Shown here: in pieces, positions 38,101 to 49,274 of the stretch
Layout of the letters: every line of letters begins with the position of its first letter
How positions within the stretch are numbered: the first letter of the stretch is position 1
Program-made: the position numbers and the translations under genes
Assembly: GCA_965112735.1 (NCBI GenBank)
Contig: OZ218957.1
Span: 1,240,001-1,304,000, forward strand
Direction of reading: 5' to 3'
Source: Phaeosaccion multiseriatum
Taxonomy: Eukaryota; Ochrophyta, other classes
Length of the DNA: 64,000 nt
The notes under the pieces: model-generated
What the model was told of the DNA's origin: nothing
What the model saw: only the letters and a program-made list of their open reading frames with translations
The model's database searches: none

Positions 38101-38629
38101 ACTGCGGGAAAAGCACAACGAAGGGCCCATACGAGGCCCCCTTGACGGCCTCAATGCCTGTCTTGAAAAGGGTTACTGCGCCGCCAGTGGAAAGGCCAAT
38201 CAGGGTGGAGAGAAGCAGCACCTTGAACTCTTCTCGAAGCCCGATACCCCCGAGTTTGGAAATGAGTCCATCCACAATGGCCAGAGAAGTAGCCCTGAAC
38301 CCTATTCTCTCCTCCTCCTCCTCCTCCTCCTCCTCCTCCTCGTCCCTCTCCTGCTCGAGGTCAATGGAGGGGACACTTGCAGCATCCTCCTCTCTAAGGC
38401 CCAATACTCTTGTTCCTTGGCGTGGCCGCAGAAGCCTCGATGCCAACGTAGGCGCTGGCGGACAAGCAGTAGGCGATGCTAAGCGTTGAGACCGTACGCT
38501 CAGTCTCTGTTTTACATTGCAGGGACTGAGCAACAGGAGCGAGAGAGAGGGGCTAACGAGGAGGATGACGAGGAGCATAAGGAGCAGGGGGGCCATCCCC
38601 ACCCTCGATGCCCGCGTGTCCCCCCTCAT
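35117..38629 (-). CDS. CLC-family chloride channel/transporter (CLC-e/f-like) with CBS region
   Basis: Anion channel or exchanger. The N-terminus has a hydrophobic leader (better from the second ATG, 38596: MAPLLLMLLVILLV) and an acidic Glu-run, then membrane helices. The CLC filter elements are present: GTGNSLGPEGPAVELG (gating Glu in GPEGP), GFNAPIAGIFFSLEVV, GLVGGTFAPSLFLGATAG and SALFKAPLTG. The cytosolic tail has a CBS-like segment (LVVEDSQ, LRISGVVTLRDI, SVVNRAFYSIPDEADL, RAVRYLPVM). GPEGP rather than GKEGP recalls plant CLC-e/f, which sit in thylakoid or Golgi membranes, so an organelle location is likely but inferred. About ten exons. The last exon and stop (35117-35119) are less certain because a C-rich tract interrupts the frame near 35230. 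Confidence 0.87.
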
Positions 38630-38808
38630 TTAGCAGAAGCAAAACAAAAATGACACGTTCGTGGCCGAGCGCGCCAAGCGGAACATGTCAACGATCTGTG
38701 AGCTAGTGGAGAACCAACTTGCAAACATAGGAGAGGACTTCCTTTTCTTCCTTTCCTATAGATTGTCTTACCTCCCCCTTCACTTCTGTGGCTGCTACAC
38801 CAAGGGCC
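38630..38808. promoter_or_regulatory. divergent promoter CLC/VPS39-like
   Basis: 179 bp between oppositely directed start codons. Both promoters are expected here; no specific motif assigned. Confidence 0.35.
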
Positions 38809-41800
38809 ATGGCGGCTTTCAAAGCTTCCCCCCTGGTGGGCTTCAAGACCACGGAGAAGGTAGGGCATTGGGGAGCACAAACAAGTGGTGCCTGAAGCAG
38901 AAGCTTATTTCTCTGTCTCACCCGCGCAGGTCAGCAGCATGGCCGTGATTAGCGCAGGAGAGCGTCTGTTCGTGGGGAACGAGAAAGGGGGGCTTGCCGT
39001 CTACGAGTGTCGCAGCGACAGCATTGCTGCCGTAAAGGTTGGTGGACCCCAGAGAGGAGGTACACGACCTGCTTTGGTGCTTTTAACCCGCCTCCTCCCT
39101 CCCGCATGACCCTTAGGCGGGGTCCTTTGAGTGCCACTTGGTGGATACCATATGCAAGGGTGGCGGTACCAACGACAGCAGCAGCAGCGGTGGCGCTTCT
39201 GGCGCTGTCCGGCAATTGCTTGGTGTGGAGGAGTGGAGGGCTCTCTTGGCGTTGGTGGGGGGGCAGCTCAAATGCTATGACCTGCATACCTACCGGCCGC
39301 TGTTCACCGTGGGGGAGAGTCGAGGGGTCACTTGCTTCTGCGTGCACCCCGCAGAGAGAGTGCTGTACGTGGCCGTGAAGAGGCGGTTGCAGGTCTACAC
39401 GTGGCAGGTACCGTATCTTTGGTTTGCATGGGCGAAGGCGCACTCAACGAGGCAAGCGCGGCTCTTCTCAGTGTAGCGCTCCGTCCCAACGTCTCTCCTC
39501 AGGCCGTGTCTGTTCTGCTGAAGCGAGAATTCTTCCTCCCCGACGTGCCGCGAGCCATGTGTGTCTCCCCTTTGTCTCAGGGTAAGGTGCTGCTGTGTGT
39601 TGGGAGTTGGAAATGATTTGTTTCTCAGGCTTCTTTCTCCCATCATTTTCCCAATAGGCACGCAGGGACAAGGAATAGGGCAGGGGCAGGACGGCAACCT
39701 CATTGTGGCCTTTCCAAATGAGTACTCCATCATGGACACTTGCACGGGCAACGTCACCTCACTACTGCGAGTCGGGGAGGGAGGAGGCAAGGACACCAAA
39801 AAGAGTGGGGGAAAGCCCTTTTCCATCACTGGCAGCTTGGTCGGGGGCAGTACTGCGACCGGAGAAGGCGACGACGGAGCGGGGTCCACACCAGTGTTAC
39901 TCCCGGTGAGGGAGGGCTTGCCTTCATTGCCTACCAGAGAGAGGAAGAGAGACCAGGGAATGAACAGTGCACCCCCCCTCTCTCCCTCTCCCTCTCGCCT
40001 CAGATGGCAGCGTCTGCGGTGCGTGGCCCCCGTGTGCTCCTCTCCACGGGCTGTCGTGGGGTGCTGGCGGACGTGTCGGGGAGAGAGCAGCAGGAGCGCC
40101 TGTTGTGGGCCAGCCCCCCCCTCGCAGTGACTGTGTCGGGGCCGTACCTGCTGGCCCTGTTGCCTAACCAGGTGGGTGGTTGTGGGTAGGTGGGCAAGCA
40201 TGGAGCGGCTTGACCCATCTCATCCATCTCCACATCCCTTGACAGGTGGACGTCCACAACCTCTCCACTCTGGCGCCAGTGCAAAGCTTGGAGCTGCCGG
40301 GCAGCACCACCATGGCCAGCTGCCAGGCGGGGGGCAGCAGAGGACAGGTGACCTTCTTGTGCGCCAGCAGGCTCACGCTCCTCAAGATGGTGCCCCTCGA
40401 GTTTCAGGTACACGCACTTGTCTTCTTGTCGTGTCTTGTCTGTGGGGGGGAGGTGAAGGACAGACTACCCACCGTAGAAAGAAAGCGACTCGTAAAAAGC
40501 GGATAGCCTAATTACTCTCCCCCACCCCCCTCCCCTTCCCCTCCGTCACCATCAGGTGGAGACTTTTGTGGAGAAGGGCAAGTACGAGGACGCTCTGAGC
40601 CTGTGCTTTGTGGCCAGGGAGCTGCTCGGCGGGGTGGACGTGCAGAGTATCCACGAGCGGTACGCCTTCGAGCTCTTCTCGTGGGGCGATTACGAGGCCG
40701 CTGTGGAGCACTTCCTGCTAGCGGACGTGCCCATCGCGTGAGTGCGTGCGTGGGTGGGTCGGAGCCATAGGCTCAAAGACACTTTGGCACCTTGTCTTGC
40801 CCTGTCTCTCCATCTGCAGAGGCGGTACTAAGCACACGCTCCTCAGTTTATCAAGCTGACCTTTTACCTTTGTGACTTTTGGTTCCTCTTCCCCCCCTTG
40901 CCATTCTCAGGCATGTGGTGAGTTTGTTTCCCTCTCTCATTCCTCCCAACTGCACCGTCCGAGGCCACGGGGGAGGCGGCGCGGAGGACTCATCTCGGCC
41001 TTTGATTGGAGCCAATTTGAGCAGAGCGGCGAGAGCCTTGGCCAGATACCTGGAGAAGGTGAGGTGGAGGGGGGGGAAAGGGAGGGGGGGAGTGGGGGGC
41101 TTCTCTGCTTGCACACGCGCAAGTCTGACGAAGGAAGTACTGCTGCTACCCGCGGAACAGAGGAGAGCAAGCGTGGTGGAGGCTGCCAACCGACAGGAGA
41201 ACAGCAGCGCTGCGGATAAGAGGGGCTGGGTGGTGGAGGAGGACGAGGACGAGGAAGCGGATGACTCACTCCAGACCGCGCAGCTCTTAGACACGATGTT
41301 GCTGTCGTGCCGTCTGCTTTGCAGGTATGTATGTGTCTCATTGAATTACGATTGCGGATGGATGACGTGTCGAGTGTTGCCGGGGGTGGTGCCTGCGGGG
41401 TATGATATTCACGCAAAGATTACAACTTGTCTCTCTCAACAGTCCCCCTCGCCGTGACGCCTTGGTGGAGCTGCTGAGCGGGGAGGATTGCCGCTGCCTT
41501 GTGGAGTGCTGTGCTCCTCAATTGGCGGCTGGAGGTCGCCCCTTCGTGGAAGCGTTATTGTGGCTGTATAGAGGACGGGGGGACCACAAAGAGTTAAGTC
41601 CGTCTTGGGGTTTGGTTTGGTTTGGCTTGGTTTGTTTTTGCGTTTTTGCGTCTTCCTTACCTAACCCACGCACACACTCACGCGCCAGAGCACTAGGGCT
41701 CTTGACGGAGGAGCGCTGCTGTGGAAGTGCAGCGGAGCGAGCCGACGGGCCCGCAAGGGGGGGGGGCTGGAGCAAGGCCCAGTTCTACCAGTGGACGGCG

Positions 41801-44070
41801 GACTACTTGAGAGATTTGTGGGCTTCGAATGACGCCTCCGCACACCAGCTCGTGCTGGGCGCTGTTCGGCCCGTGCTGGAGGCAGACCCAGCCTTGGGCC
41901 TGAGTGTGTTTCGGCCGAAACCGAAAGCCTCCTCCAGCAGCAGCAGAGAGCCCCCCTCCGCACCGAAAGGGGTGTCTGTAGAAGAAGTCATTGGCCTCCT
42001 CAAGGGCGTTTCTTGCTCCAATTGGCAAGAGGATGTGGGGCGAGAGGGCGGGGACTTGCCCCTAAGCAGCGGCCGGGCCTTGGCGATTGCTTTCTTGGAG
42101 AGCCTGGTGGCCCGAGAGGAGCCCTCCACGCCAACAGGCGTCGGGGAAGGAGAAGAGCAAGAGCAAGAACAAGGAGCAGGCGGTGGAGGAGGCGGGGGGG
42201 GGGGGGGAGCCCGGGGGGGAGGAGGAGGAGGAGGAGGAGGAGGGGCAGAGAGTAGCAGTAAAAGCTCGCAGGTCCACGACGAGCTGGCGTACCTGCTGAT
42301 GGAGGGCTTGCTCGTGGAGCTCGAAGCAGAAGCTGTGCAGCACTCTGAAGAAGACAAGAAGGACAAGAAGGACACCAACAGGAGGAGGGACAACAACGTT
42401 TCACCGCTGAGCCTCGTATACCGCGACAGGCTGCAGGCCTTCTTGCGGACGAGTGAACAATACAACCCTGCCCGCCTTCTCGCGGTGTTACCCAACACGT
42501 TCCTGCAAGAGCACGCCTTGCTCCTCAGCCGCTTGGGTCGGCATGGCGAGGTGTTGAGAATATACGTTCGCCAATTGAAGGACGAGGCGTTGGCAGAGGC
42601 GCACTGCGACAGGATCTGGAGGCAGGCCATGGACCGCAAGGAGCGGCAGGGCTCAAGCAGCATCAACAGCAGCAGCAGCAGCAGCAGCAGCAGTGGTGGC
42701 AAAGGGGCCATGGGGGGCGAAGCGCACATTTTCCCCGATGAGGACGTGTACCTCTGCCTGCTCGATGTGTACTTGTCGGACGTAGTAGACGTGTCAGACC
42801 TGTCGGGCGAGTCTGACAAGGGCGGGGCCGAGGGAGGGGATGGGCTGGCCTCCGCACTGTCCCTGCTCGAGCGCTATCACGACCGCGTGGACGCCACCAT
42901 GGCTCTGAGTCTCTTGCCCGCGGCCCTCCCTCTTGCTCGTGTGGAGCCCTTCCTCCGCAGAGCCTTGCGCCACTGGGACGCCACGCAGCGTCACTCCATG
43001 CTCGTCCACCAGCTGAGTAGAGCGGACTTTGTCAACGCCAAGTACGAGCTCATTAGGCTGGAGAGCAGAGCCAGCATGTTGCCGGAGCTGGCGCTGTCGT
43101 CCGCCGGCCTGGGGAGGCTCTTGAGGAGCTGCCCTCGGGTGAGGGCCTGTCTGTCAGTCTGTCTGTCTATCCATCTGTCCGTCGAGAGTGTCGCTTCCTT
43201 CAGCCTTCAGCATCACAACCACAAGGAGGCTGTTTCCCCCTTCTTTCGCCTTCTTGCTGTGCTTGAGCTTTGACTATGCGCCTGCCTGCCTGCCTGCCTG
43301 TCGGCCTGCCTACCTACCTACCTACCTACCTGCCTGCCTGCCTGCCTGCCTGCGTGCTTGTCTACCTGCCTGCCTGCCTGGCCCCAACGCCTCTACCCCC
43401 TCCCCCCCCCCCCTCCATCCTCTGCAGGTTGAACTGACGGAGCCGTTGAGCGGGGCCGAGTACAGCGTGGGCTGCATCAAGCACATCTTCGCGGCTCACG
43501 TGGTGCTGCAATTCGTAGTCACCAAGTAAGTTGCGTTACGTGTCTTGTGTGCATTTGTGTTTTTGTGTGTTGCGTGTGTTGCGTGTGTGCGTGTGTACGT
43601 ACGTTTGTGTGCGTTCGTGTGTGTCCGCGTGCGTGTGTGCGAAGCTCTACCCACCCGTACCCCATACCCATTCCCCCATGCCCTGCCCCACCCCCCCTGC
43701 CCCATCCCCCGTCCTCCCCTCCCACCCGCTGTCCATCCTTGCAAGCATCCTGCCCGATCAGCGCCTGGTGAATGTCCGCGTGCGTGTAGAGGGCAACGAC
43801 GCCGACCTCTATCTCGTCAAGGCGGAGCGGCCTCTGCCCGCAGTCCCCCCGGGGGGCACCGGGTCCTGCTACTCTGTACTGGAGCGTGCCCTGGGTCCCT
43901 CAGGAGTGGTGCCCGCTTCCTTCCAGTGCGAGTTACGCTTTGAGACCACGCAGGCGCTAGGCCTGACCAGTCCGCAGCAGCAGCGGCGGCAGCAGCGAGA
44001 GGCGGGCTGGGGCAGGGACGTGCCACTGGAGGACCTGGAGCTCTCCTCGCAGGACTTGGTCGGCGAGTAG
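38809..44070 (+). CDS. VPS39-like HOPS subunit fused to the first subdomain of the gamma-COP appendage
   Basis: N-terminal CNH/beta-propeller region (MAAFKASPLVGFKTTEK, LFVGNEKGGLAVYECR, VAVKRRLQVYTW, LPDVPRAMCVS) and clathrin-repeat-like helices match VPS39/Vam6: EKGKYEDALSLCF, YAFELFSWGDYEAAVEHFL, YRDRLQAFLRTSEQYNPARL, EHALLLSRLGRHGEVLRIYV and TMALSLLPAALPLARVEPFL. VPS39 normally ends in a Cys-rich finger. Here, within the same exon (to 43138), the frame passes into LGRLLRSCPR, then exon 43428-43525 (VELTEPLSGAEYSV, CIKHIFAAHVVLQFVVTN) and exon 43746-44070, ending EDLELSSQDLVGE. This is the beta-sandwich part of the gamma-COP appendage, without its platform subdomain. Phases match across both introns. 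Expected role: vacuolar tethering; the appendage may recruit coat or accessory proteins. A Gly/Glu and poly-Ser low-complexity insert lies at 42145-42255 and 42655-42695. Confidence 0.85.
43276..43383. repeat. CCTG/CCTA tetranucleotide tract in VPS39-like intron
   Basis: Runs of CCTGCCTG and CCTACCTA lie in the intron 43139-43427, just before the first appendage-only exon. Confidence 0.8.
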
Positions 44071-44247
44071 TAGGAACGAGTAGGGACAAGTAGTAGGTGC
44101 GGCGATGAGTATGCCAGACCACCATGGTACATACATATGTAAACACACAGATGTAATAGGATAGACTCTGGTTTTTAAACCCCTCTTATCTATATTATCT
44201 AATCTAAGCTAGAGGGTGAAGCGAGAGGGCGAAGAGGAGGGAGGTTC

Positions 44248-46063
44248 TTACAAGTATTCCACAGACGCGGAGAGCCTTAGCGAGAGCAAGATGCTCTGTA
44301 CAGCACCCCTCAGCTTCCGCCTGGCGTTAAACAGCTGCAGATTCTTGAGATTCTTGTCGAGACTATTCTTGGCCAGGTCCGCGTCCTGGCTACCGAGCAT
44401 CCACGGGTGGATCACGGCCTCCGCCGCGGTGATCCTCTTGCTTGGATCTACCGTGAGGAGGCGACTGATGAGGTCCTTGGCCTCCTTGCTGACTGCATCC
44501 CAATACTCCGCATGGAACTCGAAGGTGCCCGTCTTGATCTTGCGAAACAAACGCGTCTGGTCCTCGTCGTGAAAGGGTGGATACCCCCCCAGAAGGATGT
44601 ACATTATCACTCCCACACTCCACATGTCCACCGAGGCTCCGTAAGGCTCCCCCTTGACAATCTCGGGAGCGACATACCCCGGAGTACCGCACTGTGTTTT
44701 CAGCAAGCCGTTGGTGAGGCTGCGAGCAAAGCCAAAGTCCGCCAGCTTAATATTTGAATTGTCTCCGTCGCTGGCCAGCAAAAGGTTTTCGGGCTTGAGG
44801 TCCCGGTGCACAATGTTTTTATCGTGGCAGTACTTTACAGAGCTCAAGAGGATGGCACAAAGGTTCCTCGCTTCCTGGAGGGGCGCGGGGCGGGGGGGGG
44901 GGGAGGGCGTGCGTCAGCAAACCCCCCCGATAAATGATGCGCGCTCTGTCTCTCTCGGGGCCCCATTCGCTCCCCTCTCCCATCCCCTCCCTCCCCTTAC
45001 GGACCTTCTCATTGTAGCACTCCTGCTTGACGATGCGGTCGAAGAGCTCCCCTCCCTTCATGAACTCCTCAACCACGTAGATGTAATCGTCGTTGTCCTT
45101 GTAGATCTGGTACACACTGATGATGTTGGGGTGATGAAGCGAGCGCAGAATGGCCACCTCTGCGGAACATTTATCGTACAAAGCATTCCACGGCAGTGGT
45201 TGCACGGCAGTGGGGGGTGGAAAAGAGCGAGAGTCACGGGAGGGGGGGGGGGGAGACCGGGGAGGGGAAAACAAAAAAAGAGAGAGGTAGAGACGGAGAC
45301 GCATGGAGAGGCAGATGTAGAGCAAGAGAAGAGGGAAAGAGGGAGAACGAGAGAGGGAAGTGCAGAGTGAGGGACAGTGACAAAAAAGGGGATCGATCGA
45401 GAGAGGAAGAGAGGGAGACGCATAGAGAGGCAGATGTAATGGACGTGAAGAGAGAGGAGAGGGAAGCGCAGAGAGAGAGCGGCAAAAGAGCTGACAGAGA
45501 CAGAAGAGAACGAGACGTTCGAGCCATTTCTTACCTGTAAAGAGGTCCGCTTCATCTTCCTTCGGCAAACCGTCCCGCTTCATACACTTGACCGCGTACT
45601 CTTGGCCTGACAGAGAGAGCAACAGCACAGATTTGCTCAGGACCCTTCCACTCTCGGTGGTCTTTCGGGAAAGCCCCCTCCCCCCCCTATAAGGCCACAA
45701 CACACCAGAGCGGTACCTACCTGACTTTTTGTACACTCCTTTCCGCACGACGGAGTAGCCCCCCTTCCCCAGCTCATCTTCCAAGCGAAAATGCTTTTCA
45801 AAGGATGAGCCCACAAAGTTTGGAAATGGCATCGAAGGGTCTTCAGATGCCCCCGGCTGCCCCCCCGGCCCTTCTGCTTCTGGCGTCAGCTCGTCCCCTC
45901 CGAGCATTGCTTCCTGAGAGCGAGAGATATGGACGAGGGGAGTGGCGAGAAAAGACAAAAATGATGAGACAAAATGGCGGCTCATCCTGGGGCTCCCCCT
46001 CTCTACATGCCATCCTGCTTGCTCAACAAACCAGGGCAGGATGCTTACCAGGCAGGACCCCAT
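44248..46063 (-). CDS. calcium/calmodulin-dependent-type protein kinase with N-myristoylation signal
   Basis: Ser/Thr kinase: glycine loop LGKGGYSVVRKGVY, VAIK-type lysine in EYAVKCMK, HRDLKPENLLL, DFGFAR, GTPGYVAPEI and DMWSVGVIMYILLGGYPPF. The tail LFNARRKLRGAVQSIL resembles the autoinhibitory junction of CaMKI and of CDPKs, but no EF-hands follow, so it is closer to CaMK. The first exon is only 15 nt (46049-46063) and encodes MGSCL, a myristoylation/palmitoylation signature that would place it on membranes; it joins in phase to EAMLGGDELTP. Another ATG (about 45906) would lack the lipid signal. The alternative of no micro-exon cannot be excluded. Confidence 0.87.
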
Positions 46064-46234
46064 CGTTGAGCCTCCTCTCCTCCTCTTTGACCTCTTCGAA
46101 ACGCACAAGGCGAGGGGTGCGTGCCAAGCACACAGCGCTCTGCAGCTGCGCGTGTGAGAGGCCCAGCGTATTTTTACTTTTAGGAAGGGATGGCAGTGGA
46201 CGGCGCCATTCCGATTTCTTCCTCCCCTAAAATT

Positions 46235-46456
46235 GACCCCTGACGCACTTGTGGAGATGCTTGGTATGTTCGAATCCGGATTGCCGCCATTTAGGGAATG
46301 CGCGCCTCATATGAACGGTTTGTCGAAATACACGCACGGAGAGAGGATACGATCCCTGTTCCTGTTCGTTATCTGGGGTGTGTGGCTGGTCCCACATCTT
46401 GGGGGGGTGGTTCAACTATCGCCGGCGTTAGCGGATTGCAAATAGCGTCAGGGGTC
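46235..46456. mobile_element. possible MITE-like short inverted-repeat element
   Basis: Twelve-base perfect inverted repeats, GACCCCTGACGC at 46235-46246 and GCGTCAGGGGTC at 46445-46456, bound 222 bp with no gene. A 15-base string starting in the right arm (CGTCAGGGGTCGACT, 46446-46460) recurs at 63558-63572, suggesting a dispersed family. No clear target-site duplication is visible. The mobile nature is inference. Confidence 0.35.
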
Positions 46457-46609
46457 GACTAAAAAATCTTAAAACGGGAGAGTTCTCCCGAGGCACTCCC
46501 GTTTCCCCTCTCTTCAGCACACTAAGCTCCACATGCTTCTTAGGAGGGAAGAGGGAAGCACTCCCATGAGCGTATTCAGCGTATCGACAGCTCTCGCCTT
46601 GGACGGAAC

Positions 46610-46632
46610 TTTTTTTTTTTTTTTTTTTTTTT
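46610..46632 (+). repeat. poly-T tract
   Basis: Twenty-three consecutive T residues in the intergenic region; on the minus strand this is an A-run downstream of the phosphagen kinase stop codon. Confidence 0.9.
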
Positions 46633-46831
46633 CCTCCCCTCCTTTTTTCTGTCACGTGGTACATGTACATTTGGACAAATTAATTATAAGAGCTATGAAA
46701 AGCTGTATCATCCATCACCGAACCCTTCATCAGAGGGCAGGTGGACAAGAAAACAAAAAAAACACCTCTTGCCAGTCCTCCTCTCCCTCCCCCAGCAGCA
46801 GAAACAAGCAGGCGTACTAGGGTCTTGTCGT

Positions 46832-49274
46832 TTAGCACTGCTCCTCAAGCGCAATGAGCTTGTCCACGCCATCAATCATGGTCTGGATGAGCTCCACCTC
46901 GGAGAAGCCGATGCGCGCCTTGTTGGAGATGTCGAACTCGCCGTTGGGGCCGGGGGGAGAGTGCTCTCCCTTGGCGCCACGAGCCTGACAAGGTTTGGTT
47001 GTGGGAGGAAGCAGACTTTCCGAGTGAGCACATACGCGTGGACTGACTGAGTGACTGAGTGAGTGGGTGGGGGGTGGGTGGGTGAGTGACTGGCTGACTG
47101 ACTGGCTGACTGGCTGACTGGCTGACTGGCTGACTGGCTGACTGGCTGACTGGCTGACTGGCTGACGGACGGACTGACTGCTTTACTGACTGACTATTAA
47201 CTGACTGACTGACTGACTGACTGCTTGACTGATTATTGACTGACTGACTGACTGACTGACTGACTGACTGACTGACTGACTGACTGACTGACTGACTGAC
47301 TGACTGACTGACTGACTGACTGACTGACTGACTGACTGACTGACTGACTGACTGACTGACTGACTGACTGACTGACTGACTGACTGATTGATTCACCTGC
47401 ACTCCGAGGCTGTCGCAGTGCGCCTCGAGCTTGTGCACTCCCCAGGCCTTGTACAGCTTGGGCAGCTTGAGCATCACAGAGGCGCGCAGGCCGGTGCCCC
47501 TGAGAAGAAGGAAGCACGTGCATACACACACAGAGAGAGAGAGGGAGTGAAATGGTGAGTGAGGGGTATTGTGCGGCGAGGCGGCTCTCATTCAATGGGT
47601 GACACGTTCGGGCGGCCGGCAGACGCTGCTCCACGACCATTCACTCGACTCACAGGTTGGAGGGGCAGCACGTGACGTTCCCAAGGTGCTCGTCGTACAT
47701 GTACTCCATGCCCTGCCCCTTGATGGAGCCCTCCACCGCCACAATGGCGGCGGCCCAGCGGGCAAACACCTCCTTCACGTTGCCGCCCTGCTGCATGGAG
47801 ATGACGCGCATGTGATCTTCTTCGTTCACCCACACAAGGAAGTTCTTGGCCTCGTTGTGGAAGATGCCGCGTCCGTCGGGCCAGTCACGGCCGGCGCCGC
47901 AGTTGGCCAGCACGTTGCGGGGGGAGGGTTTCTGGGGTGTAGGAGAACGAAGGAGGGAGGAAGTAAGCGAAGTGCATTACCGTACTTGTGCGGTGCCCCT
48001 TCCTTCTACTGTGCCCCTTCCTCCCCCTCTCGTCTTTTGCCCTTACCTGGAACAGGAAGTGGTCATCACTGAGGAGCAAGAAAGAGAGGGGGGCAGGGAG
48101 GATGGAGGCGGCATGAGAGAGGGTGACAGGCGGGCCAAGAGAAGAAAGGCAGTGTGGCACTCACATGAGCTGCTGCTCCTCCTCGGGGGTCATGGCTACC
48201 AAAGGGTAGTACTTTCCCTTGAGCTCGCCCGTCAGACCGAACAGGCCTGTCCATCATCACATCCGTAGGGGGGGCGGTGAAGCATTTAGCGCTGGTAAGA
48301 AATGGAAGAAGAAAAAAAACCCTGTAGAGAGACTCACCAGTCTTGATGAGCGACTCGACCTTCCTGCGCTGACCGCGGTTGGTGCCGGGGGGAAGGGGCA
48401 GTCCTCGGATAGAACGGCCTGCGCGGATGCGGGTGGACACGACGTACTTGTCGAACTTCTCCGCCTGCTCCGCCGTCATCTTGATGTTGTTGGGGTCAAT
48501 GTCGATCTTGTGCTTGTCCGTGGGCTTGTATCCTGAAAGACAGACCGGAGACACAGAACAAAGGAAACCAAAAGCATCTCGTTAGGAAAGCACCAAAGCC
48601 AGAGACCTGTCTCCCACTCTCTACCATGAGCACCACACACACTCACCGTGCCATCCCTCGATGACCTTGTCGTACACCTCCTTGAAGGCCGCGTAGGACT
48701 CCTCGTCGCCGGCGACGATGCCGACCCCCAGATGAGGGGCATCGATGCCCGCCTGGATGGCCTGGTCGAAGGTGAATCCCCCCGGAGTCTTGACGTTGCA
48801 ATACTTGGAGTACAGCGAGGGGTCGTCTCTCAGCACCTTGGCCATGAGCGACTTGTGCTTGTCGGTGAGAATGGGGAAGTTGGACACAGGGTCCACGGCC
48901 TCCACCTTCTTCTCCTGGACGCCGAGGTCTGCCTCGATACCCTTGACCGTGCTGAGGATGCTCTCGAGCATGCCAGACGTGTTAGTTTCGGCCGAGACCT
49001 TCTTCTTCTGCACAGCAGTCTGTGCAGGAGGAGAGGAGAAAGCAGGAGCGAGCGAGCGAGCGATACAAGGACAGAAGAGTGGGGCGGGGTTAGTTTCGTT
49101 GACTGAGGTCTGATGCAGCCCGTGCCGGGGCAATGTTACTCTGGCACGCAATTTCTCTGCCTCCTTCCCCTCCTCTTGTCGCTTGCTTACCATGGCAGAC
49201 ACGGCTGCGACCGACAGCAAAGCAGCCGAAGCTCCGAACAGAGGCTTAGAGAACGCATTCCTGAAGGCGGCCAT
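46832..49274 (-). CDS. creatine-kinase-like phosphagen (ATP:guanidino) kinase, probably mitochondrial
   Basis: Reversible phosphate transfer from ATP to a guanidino acceptor (creatine, arginine or similar). Diagnostic motifs: [73 protein letters not shown] and [15 protein letters not shown] with the reactive cysteine. The end is [16 protein letters not shown] and LIALEEQC. The first exon ([17 protein letters not shown], then an Ala-rich hydrophobic stretch) looks like a mitochondrial presequence similar to that of mitochondrial creatine kinase. About seven exons; one intron contains a long GACT repeat. By sequence I lean to the creatine-kinase-like branch, but substrate cannot be read with confidence. 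It lies head-to-head with the NudE-kinesin gene. Confidence 0.92.
47040..47392. repeat. GACT tetranucleotide / GACTGGCT octamer array
   Basis: An intron of the phosphagen kinase is filled by GACTGGCT octamers (about 47085-47165) and then uninterrupted GACT repeats (about 47234-47385). It gives spurious Ser-Val-Gln frames on the minus strand. Confidence 0.92.

Larger units (their letters stand above)
46064..46831. other. intergenic region with inverted-repeat element and T-run
   Basis: Upstream of the CaMK gene and downstream of the phosphagen kinase. It holds the 222-bp inverted-repeat element listed separately and a 23-base T-run (46610-46632). No convincing coding frame. Confidence 0.5.

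Noticed and set aside
41803-42819. 338-codon minus-strand frame rich in Ser/Leu/Pro
   Set aside because: It is antisense to the well-supported VPS39-like exon and its composition follows that exon's low-complexity stretches.
46872-47640. Minus-strand Ser-Val-Gln repeat frames
   Set aside because: They arise from the GACT array in the phosphagen kinase intron; real exons lie either side in a different arrangement.
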